From NCBI GenBank assembly GCA_021789935.1, contig JAJYIR010000016.1:1-56555 (forward strand): a DNA stretch of 56,555 bases, written 5' to 3'. Below the pieces are notes generated by a model. The model saw only the letters and a program-made list of their open reading frames with translations. It had not been told where the DNA came from and made no database searches. The DNA is from Nitrospirota bacterium. GTDB lineage: Bacteria; Nitrospirota; Thermodesulfovibrionia; Thermodesulfovibrionales; JdFR-88. Below, in pieces: positions 17,376 through 24,336 of the stretch (position 1 is the first letter of the stretch; every line of letters starts with the position of its first letter). A program made the position numbers and the translations under genes.

Positions 17376-17791
17376 TGGCAAGCATCGCGGTAGGAGTTAT
17401 GGCGATTACTGCGGCCTACAACTTTTCAGTATATGTGGGCGGCTATTCCGAGCTCATCGGAACGGCTTACGGGCTGACGGTCTTGGCAAAAATCATCCCC
17501 TTTCTTGCCATTTTTGCCCTGGGCGCGTTCAACAGATACATTTGCGCCCTGCTTTTAGATGAGTGGGCAGGTTTACCCCCGCTGAGCCGTAGTTTGATAG
17601 ACCGCTTTGCTGCTCGTTTTTTCCCGCTATTCATTAAAAACCAGAACGGCATCAACGGGAGCGGCTATTGCATTGCGCTCAGGTTCAAGCGCCTGGTAAG
17701 AATAGAGGCATTTCTTGTTATAACTCTATTGTTATGCACGAGCCTTCTGGGTTATGAAGTGCCGTTGCCTGTCATGCATACATGGAATTGA
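17372..17791 (+). CDS. CopD-like membrane protein, C-terminal part (frameshifted)
   Basis: This open frame carries the last helices of the CopD-like protein begun at 16785: the TAAYNFSVYVGGYSELIGTAYGLTVLAK segment and the FALGAFNRYI helix are recognisable CopD C-terminal features. Its TTG/ATG start overlaps the TGA of the first part, so it could be made by re-initiation or ribosomal frameshifting. A point deletion is simpler. It ends with VPLPVMHTWN. Whether the halves assemble is unknown. Confidence 0.68.
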   Translation: MMASIAVGVMAITAAYNFSVYVGGYSELIGTAYGLTVLAKIIPFLAIFALGAFNRYICALLLDEWAGLPPLSRSLIDRFAARFFPLFIKNQNGINGSGYCIALRFKRLVRIEAFLVITLLLCTSLLGYEVPLPVMHTWN

Positions 17792-17899
17792 AATCTCCCG
17801 GTACCGAAAATGCTTATTGCTTCCGCGGGACATGCAAAGAGTTCTCTTTCAAATGGAAGGCCGGACCTGAATCTATTCAAAAAAACAGGAGATTTTTAA

Positions 17900-18253
17900 A
17901 TGAGAAAAGTACCCATCCTAAGTCTTTTGTTTCTGCTCATTGTTTCGGTCCTTTTGCCAGGCTGCGCCAGCAACCGTTTCATAGTCTACAAGGACGGCAA
18001 GGCCTACTATTTCGCAAGCAAGGGGGAAGGGCTTTACAAGATGCTCTGCGAGAGCGGCGATTTTAAAAGGGTGCTTGCCAGTTCTTCCATGCCGGATGGC
18101 ACGAAAAAAGAGCTTTACCAATACAACTGCGTGGAGCCTTCGGCCAACAAGGTGCAAGCTTTATATGTAGAGCTTACCCCGGACCAGAGGAAGAGTTTAA
18201 GGGAGGCCTTTGAAAAAGAGGGATACGGCATAAACCACTCGCTCTGCAGCTGA
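17900..18253 (+). CDS. Small lipoprotein, possible C-terminal Sec extension
   Basis: The ATG follows AGGAG. A signal peptide ends in the lipobox LLPGC, so the protein should be acylated and held in the envelope. The mature part of about 97 residues is hydrophilic, with Cys in KMLCESG and YNCVEPS and a last Cys in HSLCS just before the TGA. I know no family for it. After the TGA come GAC and TAA in frame, and 16 nt after the TGA is the hairpin GCGCC-CGTGT-GGCGC. If that TGA were Sec, the protein would end Cys-Ser-Sec-Asp, a plausible redox tail. This is speculative, and the stop reading is the default. Confidence 0.75.
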   Translation: MRKVPILSLLFLLIVSVLLPGCASNRFIVYKDGKAYYFASKGEGLYKMLCESGDFKRVLASSSMPDGTKKELYQYNCVEPSANKVQALYVELTPDQRKSLREAFEKEGYGINHSLCS

Positions 18254-18335
18254 GACTAAAAAAACTTTCGCGCCCGTGTGGCGCAAAAAAAGAGAAATCC
18301 GGTTCCAATAATTAATATTTGCAGGAAGGAGATAG

Positions 18336-20330
18336 ATGGCAGCTCAGGATATAGCCTGGAAAGACAGGCAGATCAGGAAAATAAAAACTGGCACTATCCA
18401 GATAAATTTAGGCAACAGGTGCAACCAGAAATGCGCGCATTGCCATATAGGCGCATCCCCTCAGGGGACCAAAAACATGGACCATCACACTGCGGCCAGA
18501 ATTCTGGAGAAACTCTCCACTTTAGGAGTGGAGAACATCGAGTTTACCGGCGGCACTCCCGAACTCAACCCTAACCTTGCTATGCTTATAGAAGGTCTTT
18601 CCAGGCAGAGCAAGAAAATAGCCGTAAGGACCAGTCTTACAGTGCTCGACCTCCCCGAATACTCCTTTTTTATCGGTTTATATGAAAAAAACAAGGTCAA
18701 GCTGATTGCGTCCCTCCCCTCCGCCTTTGAAGACCTTACAGATGCGCAAAGGGGAAAAGGGGTCTTTAAAAAAAGTTTGAACGTGCTTAGGAAACTGAAC
18801 TCAATCGGTTATGGAACGGGCAGGCTTGCCCTGGACCTGGTCTATAACCCGGTTGGCGGTTATCTTCCTCCCGCACAGCCGCAAGTGGAAAAGGAATACC
18901 GGCAGATGCTCAGGGAAATGCATGATATTTCTTTCGACAACCTGATTACCATCGTCAACTCTCCGATTACAAGGTTCAAAAATTATCTTTTAAGCGAAGA
19001 CAAGCTCGACGACTACATGCGGCTTTTGGTGGACAATTTCAATCCTGAGACCTTGGAGAAGATCATGTGCAGATACCAGGTCTCGGTCGATTACCGGGGT
19101 CATATTTATGACTGCGATTTCAACCTTGCCCTGGGCATACGGACAAAGGGTTACGATGACAAGAAATTCTGGGAGATCGCTTTTAATGATTTCAGCCCGG
19201 AGATAACCTGTGATGTCCACTGTTATGCGTGTACGGTGAATGCCGGAAGCAGTTGCCGGGGTGTTCTTATAAAGGAAGAGACAAAAACCGGTTTTGACGC
19301 CATGGAGAATGCAAAAAAATATTATGGGGAAACTCTTCATGGTACGTCCGATCTAAAGACGTCCGCTTGCTGTACGCCGGATTCACTTCCAGCCCATGTG
19401 AAAAAAGTGCTTCCTTATATAGCGGAAGAGATAAAAATAAAATACTACGGTTGTGGCTCGCCGATACCCGTTGTCCTTGATGGCTTAAGGGTACTTGATC
19501 TGGGATGTGGGACCGGCAGGGACACTTATGTGATGTCCAAACTTGTTGGGCAGAATGGGTTTGTGTACGGGCTGGACATGACGGAAAAACAACTGGAAGT
19601 GGCCCGCAGATACATTCCGGAGCAGACCGCAAGGTTCGGATACGAGAGGCCAAACGTGCGGTTCATTCAGGACTACATCGAGAATGCGGGTGAGCATTTC
19701 AAGGACGGGACGCTAGATCTGATAATCTCCAACTGCGTGATAAACCTGGTTGAAGACAAAGAAAGCATTATCAAACAGGTACGGAGGATGCTCAAGCCGG
19801 GAGGCGAATTTTACTTTTCTGACGTATATTCGGACAGGCGGATTCCGGCAGGTCTGAAGTCGGACCCCGTCCTTCACGGGGAATGCCTTGGAGGGGCGCT
19901 TTATTACAAGGATTTCGAGAGAATGGCCAGGAGGGCCGGCTTTGCCGATCCGAGGATAGTATCCAAAAGAATCATCGACATAACGAACGAGGAGATTAAA
20001 AATCTCACGGGCAATATTACCTTTTATTCCATCACCTATCGTCTTTGGAAACTGGAGAGGCTTGAAGACGCCTGCGAAGAATACGGGCACGTAGCTGTTT
20101 ACAAAGGCGGGATTGCCGAATCTCCTTTCGGGTTCGAGCTTGACTCTTCTCACGTATTCGAGAAAAACCTGTCAGTGAAGGTCTGTGGCAATACGGCCCT
20201 GATGCTGTCAAAAACCAGGTTTCGTGATTACTTCCGGATCACTGGCGGTTTCGACGAGCATTTTGGCGAGTTCAAGGACTGCGGAAGCCCGGCAAAGGAA
20301 AAGGAAGATACTGGGAGTTGTGGCTGCTGA
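18336..20330 (+). CDS. Radical-SAM ArsS / arsenite methyltransferase ArsM fusion
   Basis: One 664-residue protein joins two arsenosugar enzymes that are usually separate. Residues 1-320 are ArsS-like: radical-SAM cluster motif Cys29/33/36 (CNQKCAHCHIGASP) and the C-terminal ArsS signature HCYACTVNAGSSCRG. ArsS attaches a 5'-deoxyadenosyl group to dimethylarsenite. Residues 323-664 are ArsM-like: GTSDLKTSACCTP with As(III)-binding Cys345-Cys346, SAM motif VLDLGCGTGRDTY, further Cys in ISNCVINL and HGECLGG, and the ArsM tail VCGNTALML. ArsM methylates As(III) using AdoMet. The fusion would couple methylation and adenosylation. GGAAGGAG precedes the ATG. It leads a tightly packed gene string. 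Confidence 0.93.
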   Translation: MAAQDIAWKDRQIRKIKTGTIQINLGNRCNQKCAHCHIGASPQGTKNMDHHTAARILEKLSTLGVENIEFTGGTPELNPNLAMLIEGLSRQSKKIAVRTSLTVLDLPEYSFFIGLYEKNKVKLIASLPSAFEDLTDAQRGKGVFKKSLNVLRKLNSIGYGTGRLALDLVYNPVGGYLPPAQPQVEKEYRQMLREMHDISFDNLITIVNSPITRFKNYLLSEDKLDDYMRLLVDNFNPETLEKIMCRYQVSVDYRGHIYDCDFNLALGIRTKGYDDKKFWEIAFNDFSPEITCDVHCYACTVNAGSSCRGVLIKEETKTGFDAMENAKKYYGETLHGTSDLKTSACCTPDSLPAHVKKVLPYIAEEIKIKYYGCGSPIPVVLDGLRVLDLGCGTGRDTYVMSKLVGQNGFVYGLDMTEKQLEVARRYIPEQTARFGYERPNVRFIQDYIENAGEHFKDGTLDLIISNCVINLVEDKESIIKQVRRMLKPGGEFYFSDVYSDRRIPAGLKSDPVLHGECLGGALYYKDFERMARRAGFADPRIVSKRIIDITNEEIKNLTGNITFYSITYRLWKLERLEDACEEYGHVAVYKGGIAESPFGFELDSSHVFEKNLSVKVCGNTALMLSKTRFRDYFRITGGFDEHFGEFKDCGSPAKEKEDTGSCGC

Positions 20331-20346
20331 CCATATCAGATAGGCA

Positions 20347-21066
20347 ATGAGGCTTCCGGCTTTCTTAAGAAACAGGAGAACAAGAAAGAAGATCATAATT
20401 GCGCTCATAATCATTGTCATTATCATTGGGATAAGGGTCTTTGGGGCCGGGCGGTACATCAACTTTGAGGAAATAAGGAGAAACAGGGAAAGTCTTAGGG
20501 CGCTGGTGAGCAAAAGATATTTCCTTTTCGTGACCGGATATATGCTTACCTATTTACTGACGGCTGCTTTTGCCGTGCCGCTTGTCTCCGAGCCCCTCAC
20601 CCTGGCAGGCGGGCTAATGTTCGGGGCCCTGCCGGGTGCCATCTATACAAACATAGGGGCGACCGCAGGGGCAAGCATGGCCTTTCTTTTTTCAAGGTAT
20701 CTTCTGGGCGGCTGGATCCAGCAAAGGTTCCAGTTCCGTCTGGTCAGCCTGAACAGGGAAATTGAAAGGAACGGATATCGCTATCTGCTTTCCTTGAGGC
20801 TGACGCCGCTGGTCTCTTTTACTCTTGTGGACTTGCTTGCCGGGATCACGAAGATCCCGCTAAAGACGTTCATCTGGACTACATCGGTGGGTATTTTGCC
20901 CGCTTCATTGATCTATTCTTATGCGGGAAGCCGCCTGCGCTATATCGACTCGGCCATGGACATATTCTCACAAAGGATGTTGATCGCCCTTGCCCTGCTC
21001 GCGCTATTGCCTGTCCTGCCCGTAATCTACAGGAAGGTAACGGGACGCACAAAGCCCATAACATGA
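20347..21066 (+). CDS. TVP38/TMEM64 (DedA-like, VTT domain) membrane protein
   Basis: The 239-residue protein has an N-terminal helix after a basic start, then the VTT-domain pattern: FAVPLVSEPLTLAGGLMFG, GATAGASMAFLFSRYLLG and LRLTPLVSFTLVDLLAGIT, with re-entrant loops and several helices. The family includes proton-coupled lipid or small-molecule transporters. Members recur in arsenosugar clusters, where they may move a biosynthetic intermediate or product. It starts 16 bp after the fusion gene, and its stop overlaps the next ATG (ATGA). Confidence 0.88.
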   Translation: MRLPAFLRNRRTRKKIIIALIIIVIIIGIRVFGAGRYINFEEIRRNRESLRALVSKRYFLFVTGYMLTYLLTAAFAVPLVSEPLTLAGGLMFGALPGAIYTNIGATAGASMAFLFSRYLLGGWIQQRFQFRLVSLNREIERNGYRYLLSLRLTPLVSFTLVDLLAGITKIPLKTFIWTTSVGILPASLIYSYAGSRLRYIDSAMDIFSQRMLIALALLALLPVLPVIYRKVTGRTKPIT

Positions 21067-21722
21067 TGAAAATGACCTCCGTAAATCAGCTTCTTGTATT
21101 CATGAAATACCCTGAAGAAGGCAAAGTAAAAACGCGCCTTGCCAGCGTGCTTGACGTAAAATCCGCACTGGTCCTATACAAGCGTATGGTCACCTGCCTA
21201 ATGAAGAAACTGGACGAACCGGGACAACCCTTCTTCACAAGGATTTTTTATTACCCGGCTGAACGGGGAGCGGACATGAAAAACTGGCTTGGAAGCACGC
21301 GGGCATATATGCCACAAAGAGGCGATGACTTGGGACTAAGAATGGAAAACGCGTTTCTGGATGCGTTTGCCGGAAGTTGTGAAAAGGCCATCATAATCGG
21401 ATGCGATGTCCCCGATTTAAGCGCAGAGTTGATCATTGAGGCTTTCGACCGGCTGGAAGGTCGTGATGCCGTGATTGGCCCCTCCATGGATGGCGGATAT
21501 TACCTCGTGGGGTTCAGACGTGAGAAATTCGCCCCACAAATATTCTGTGGAATCAAGTGGGGAGAAAGCGATGTATTCCAAAAGACAATGGAAAAATTCC
21601 CGCCGGGCTTCAAAATACACATCCTGCCGCGACTGCGTGATTTGGACACATTTGAAGACCTGATGGCCTTTTCCAAAAAACCGTCTGGGAGAGGGCTTCA
21701 AATCGGAGAGTTATTACGGTGA
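21063..21722 (+). CDS. TIGR04282-type arsenosugar glycosyltransferase (DUF2064)
   Basis: This 219-residue nucleotide-diphospho-sugar transferase-like protein shows FMKYPEEGKVKTRLA, GCDVPDLSAELI and GPSMDGGYYLVGF, the marks of the DUF2064/TIGR04282 family found with arsenosugar biosynthesis genes. It probably helps turn the deoxyadenosyl-arsenical into a glycosylated arsenosugar. It overlaps both neighbours by 4 bp, indicating coupled translation. The exact donor and acceptor cannot be read from sequence. Confidence 0.9.
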   Translation: MMKMTSVNQLLVFMKYPEEGKVKTRLASVLDVKSALVLYKRMVTCLMKKLDEPGQPFFTRIFYYPAERGADMKNWLGSTRAYMPQRGDDLGLRMENAFLDAFAGSCEKAIIIGCDVPDLSAELIIEAFDRLEGRDAVIGPSMDGGYYLVGFRREKFAPQIFCGIKWGESDVFQKTMEKFPPGFKIHILPRLRDLDTFEDLMAFSKKPSGRGLQIGELLR

Positions 21723-22459
21723 GAGAGTCTATTTCCTTCATAGTGCCGGTCCTGCGGGAGTCCGAAAGAATAAACGGGCTCATTGAGCATGTCATGTCGC
21801 TGTCTGGCGGGGAAGACTTCGAAATAGTAGTTGTTGACGGAAACGAGGAGAGGGACACCTTGAAAAGCATTGCTTACGATGGCATCTTGAAAATCTCCTC
21901 TCCTCAAGGGCGCGGGATACAGATGAACGCCGGCGCCCAGGCAGCAAAAGGCCGGATACTTGTCTTTCTGCATGCTGACACCCTGCTTCCAAATGGCGCT
22001 CTTGACAAGATACTGGAGACCCTGGAAACGCACGATGCCGGGGCCTTCAGCATGGGATATGACACCAGGGGCCCCATTTTAGATATGCTTGCACTTGCTT
22101 CCCGCGTAAGAGCCCGTTTTACAGGTATTCCCTATGGGGATCAGGCCATCTTCATGAAAAGGGAATACTTCTTTGCAATTGGCGGATACAGGGAAATTCC
22201 CCTTATGGAAGACGTTGAGCTTATGGACCGCATAAAAAGGGCCGGCGGGAATATCTGCATTCTGAAAGACCGGGCCATGACCTCCCCAAGGAAGATGCTG
22301 GCCGATGGCATTCTATTTTCAGTAATAAGGAACCAGGCCATAAAGACGTTTTATCTCCTCGGTGCAGACCCTAAGTGGCTGGCTAGGCTGTATTATGGCA
22401 CCCGCCTGTACTACGAATCAGATAACGGCGAAAAACGAAAAGGAGAAACGAATGAGTAA
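21719..22459 (+). CDS. TIGR04283-type arsenosugar glycosyltransferase (GT2)
   Basis: The gene starts at a GTG overlapping the previous stop (GTGA). The 246-residue GT-A-fold protein has the N-terminal strand SISFIVPVLRESERI, VVDGNEE, FLHADTLLPNG (DxD-like HAD) and the acceptor region GIPYGDQAIFMKREYF with LMEDVELMDRIKR. This is the pattern of TIGR04283 GT2 enzymes that accompany TIGR04282 in arsenosugar loci. It is the last intact gene of the module. A dead AIPR gene begins immediately after its TAA. Confidence 0.92.
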   Translation: MRESISFIVPVLRESERINGLIEHVMSLSGGEDFEIVVVDGNEERDTLKSIAYDGILKISSPQGRGIQMNAGAQAAKGRILVFLHADTLLPNGALDKILETLETHDAGAFSMGYDTRGPILDMLALASRVRARFTGIPYGDQAIFMKREYFFAIGGYREIPLMEDVELMDRIKRAGGNICILKDRAMTSPRKMLADGILFSVIRNQAIKTFYLLGADPKWLARLYYGTRLYYESDNGEKRKGETNE

Positions 22460-22952
22460 CGTGGTAATAGAACAGTTATCAGTATTTCACAAATGGCTCA
22501 AGCTGTTATGGCTATCGTTTTGAAGCATCCCGATACGGCACGTGCCCGGCCTTCTTCGCTAATAAAGCGCGATGAAGAATATCAGCGGCTTTTCAGTTTC
22601 CGATTATCCAATCGAAATTTACCAGGCGTGCAGCCAGATACTCAAACAGACAGATGCTTTTTTGGCGGAACACGCAGATGCATTGTCAGCGACGGATAAA
22701 AATAACATGAAATTCTATATTGCTATGGCCGTTTGTCCTGAGGCTCTGAAGAAATCTGACCCATCTGTAGCAGAGATCGCCTCGCTAGCACAATCTGCGC
22801 TAAGCCCGGCTGCGCTTGAGGCTGCTTATCAGCTTGTAAAAACTGAATACCAAACCTTAGGTGCGACAGACCAGGTTGCAAAAGGTGCCGAACTGGTAGA
22901 GGCCGTAAAGAAGCGTATAATCGAGAAATTTTCACCCCTATTTCACGAATAA
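22460..22952 (+). pseudogene. AIPR (abortive phage infection) gene, C-terminal remnant with frameshift
   Basis: Right after the glycosyltransferase stop the frame reads ISQMAQAVMAIVL and then HPDTARARPSSL, the conserved C-terminal block of AIPR proteins. After KRDEEYQRLF the similarity shifts by one base into the frame that continues SDYPIEIYQACSQIL and runs to TAA at 22952. The N-terminal several hundred residues are missing. This is a decayed defence gene whose left end was lost at the boundary with the arsenosugar module. Confidence 0.75.
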
Positions 22953-23213
22953 AAAGGAATCCCTTAATCTTTTCTTTAGCTTTTGAATTTTCCCCTCCTT
23001 AATTTCATGCTCCCAGATTCTGACGACCTGCCAACCGCTCATTTTCAGAGCCTTCGTTATTTTCTTGTCCCTAATTTTATTCCTTTCGATTTTGGCATTC
23101 CAGTAATCTATATTTGATGAAGGCATACGGTAATGTCGTGGGCATCCATGCCAAAAGCAGCCATCAATGAATACCGCTATTTTCAGTCGTGTGAATATCG
23201 GGGAGGGACGGTT
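22938..23213 (-). pseudogene. Very-short-patch-repair endonuclease (Vsr), N-terminally truncated
   Basis: The minus strand reads LKIAVFIDGCFWHGCPRHYR, then NIDYW, KIERNKIRDKKI, and GWQVVRIWEHEI. These are the central and C-terminal motifs of Vsr, the nickase that initiates T:G mismatch repair beside Dcm-type methyltransferases. An in-frame TAG at 23214-23216 lies just upstream, and about the first 45-50 residues are missing. Its 3' end overlaps the AIPR remnant by 15 bp. AIPR and vsr often sit beside DNA cytosine methyltransferase and restriction genes; that part is gone. Confidence 0.85.
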
Positions 23214-23289
23214 CTATTTGTGAAATCGCGGTTTCCGGTGGAAAAATGAAAAATAGAGCCCGCCCCTTTTAGGGTTTACTCAAAAGTCC

Positions 23290-23595
23290 CTATTTCTTAA
23301 GCTGCCTCCCGATGCGTCTTTCAATGGATTGCACTTTCTCGTCAAGCCTGTTCGGCTTGCCTTTTCGGTCATCAATCGATATGGTTGTCACCGCCCGCTC
23401 TCCGGTCTTCATGACTGCCAGGTGGCATTTCCTGACAAGCCCCATCACATCATCCCATTCTCCCTCGATGACAGTGCCCATCGGATTAATCTTGTACGGC
23501 AACCCGCTTGCGTCTACGATCCTGAGCACTTCAGCAAGCTGATCACCTACGCTGCTGCCCACCCCCACCGGCACAATGCTGAATTCTGCCAACAT
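23290..23595 (-). CDS. MTH1187-type thiamine-binding protein (YkoF/UPF0045-like)
   Basis: The 101-residue ferredoxin-like-fold protein begins LAEFSIVPVGVGSSVGDQLA, with INPMGTVIEGEWDDV and ERAVTTISIDDRKG, as in the MTH1187/YqgV family. Members bind thiamine or related small molecules; the physiological role is uncertain. I use the ATG at 23595 because AAAGGAGG lies 7 bp upstream, although the frame opens eight codons earlier. It is read away from the crcB unit. Confidence 0.88.
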   Translation of the reverse strand: MLAEFSIVPVGVGSSVGDQLAEVLRIVDASGLPYKINPMGTVIEGEWDDVMGLVRKCHLAVMKTGERAVTTISIDDRKGKPNRLDEKVQSIERRIGRQLKK

Positions 23596-23758
23596 AACGT
23601 ATCCTCCTTTCGCCTTCATTAACGGCAGCTTTTGCCTGGCTACAACCTAAGAATATCAAAAAAAGATGACTTTGAGGCCGCGCCGTAACCGGGCAAGCTG
23701 CCACCGCAGTCTTCCGCATGGGCTGTTCAGCCTCACGGAAAATAGAGTTCCAAATATG

Positions 23759-23788
23759 TTGACTTTATTTCCGGCATTTGATTAACTA
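23759..23788 (+). promoter_or_regulatory. Candidate sigma-70 promoter of the crcB unit
   Basis: TTGACT (23759-23764), 18 bp spacer, TAACTA (23783-23788). The expected start near 23795 coincides with the first base of the fluoride riboswitch, which supports the call. The region from 23596 to 23758 shows no other feature. Confidence 0.55.
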
Positions 23789-23794
23789 TCTCAT

Positions 23795-23865
23795 CGGGCG
23801 ATGGAGTTCGCCCCATTAGATGAAACCGCCTTCTTCTGCAAGCGGAAAAGGCTGATGACTCCTAC
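23795..23865 (+). ncRNA. Fluoride riboswitch (crcB motif)
   Basis: The conserved parts are all present: GGGCGATGGAGTTCGCCC (23796-23813), AAACCGCC (23823-23830) and GGCTGATGACTCCTAC (23850-23865). GGAGT in the first loop can pair with ACTCC at the 3' end to form the fluoride-binding pseudoknot. The motif leads directly into a terminator hairpin and then crcB, the fluoride exporter gene it typically controls. Confidence 0.95.
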
Positions 23866-23899
23866 CCTGAAGGTTGTTTAACAAGGGCAGGGGTTTTTT
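23864..23899 (+). terminator. Intrinsic terminator, expression platform of the riboswitch
   Basis: ACCCTG (23864-23869) can pair with CAGGGGT (23888-23894, one bulged G), followed by a run of six T. The hairpin uses the last bases of the riboswitch core. Fluoride binding should therefore compete with terminator formation and switch transcription on. Confidence 0.75.
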
Positions 23900-23954
23900 A
23901 TTTTAGTTTATTTTATCTGCCCGGAAAGGAATTTTTTATTTTCCGACAACAAAA

Positions 23955-24326
23955 ATGAATTTTCTGATCATAGGCGCCGGGGGGTTCCTGGGTGCGATAA
24001 CAAGGTATGTTGTAGGCCTGTGGGTCGGGCAGAAATGGGGGCGCAGCTTCCCCCTGGGGACGTTTTGTATTAACATTAGTGGGAGCTTTCTGATAGGCCT
24101 CATTATGGCCCTGCTAACGGAGCGGTTTCTGGCCGACGCCCGCTGGAGGCTGTTCCTGGTGATAGGCTTTCTGGGCGCCTACACAACGTTTTCCAGCTTC
24201 GAGTACGAGACCGGGGCCCTTGTGAGGGACGGGGAATGGCTGCTGGCGGGAGCAAACGTGACGCTGAGCGTATTTTTTGGTTTTGTGGCCCTGAAGGTGG
24301 GCGAAATAATAGCAAGGAGCATATAA
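23955..24326 (+). CDS. crcB: Fluoride channel CrcB/Fluc
   Basis: The 123-residue, four-helix protein assembles as a dual-topology dimer that lets fluoride leave the cell. Family marks are GGFLGAITRYVVG, GTFCINISGSFLIG and GFLGAYTTFSSFEYET, including the conserved Asn and the Phe-box residues. It lies 90 bp after the fluoride riboswitch and just before a DUF190 gene, the usual arrangement. Confidence 0.96.
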   Translation: MNFLIIGAGGFLGAITRYVVGLWVGQKWGRSFPLGTFCINISGSFLIGLIMALLTERFLADARWRLFLVIGFLGAYTTFSSFEYETGALVRDGEWLLAGANVTLSVFFGFVALKVGEIIARSI

Positions 24327-24336
24327 GAGAAAAAAG

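Noticed and set aside
18266-18295. Rightward terminator between the lipoprotein and the arsS-arsM fusion
   Set aside because: The hairpin is followed by A, not T, on the plus strand, so it would only terminate leftward transcripts. I kept it as a possible SECIS instead.
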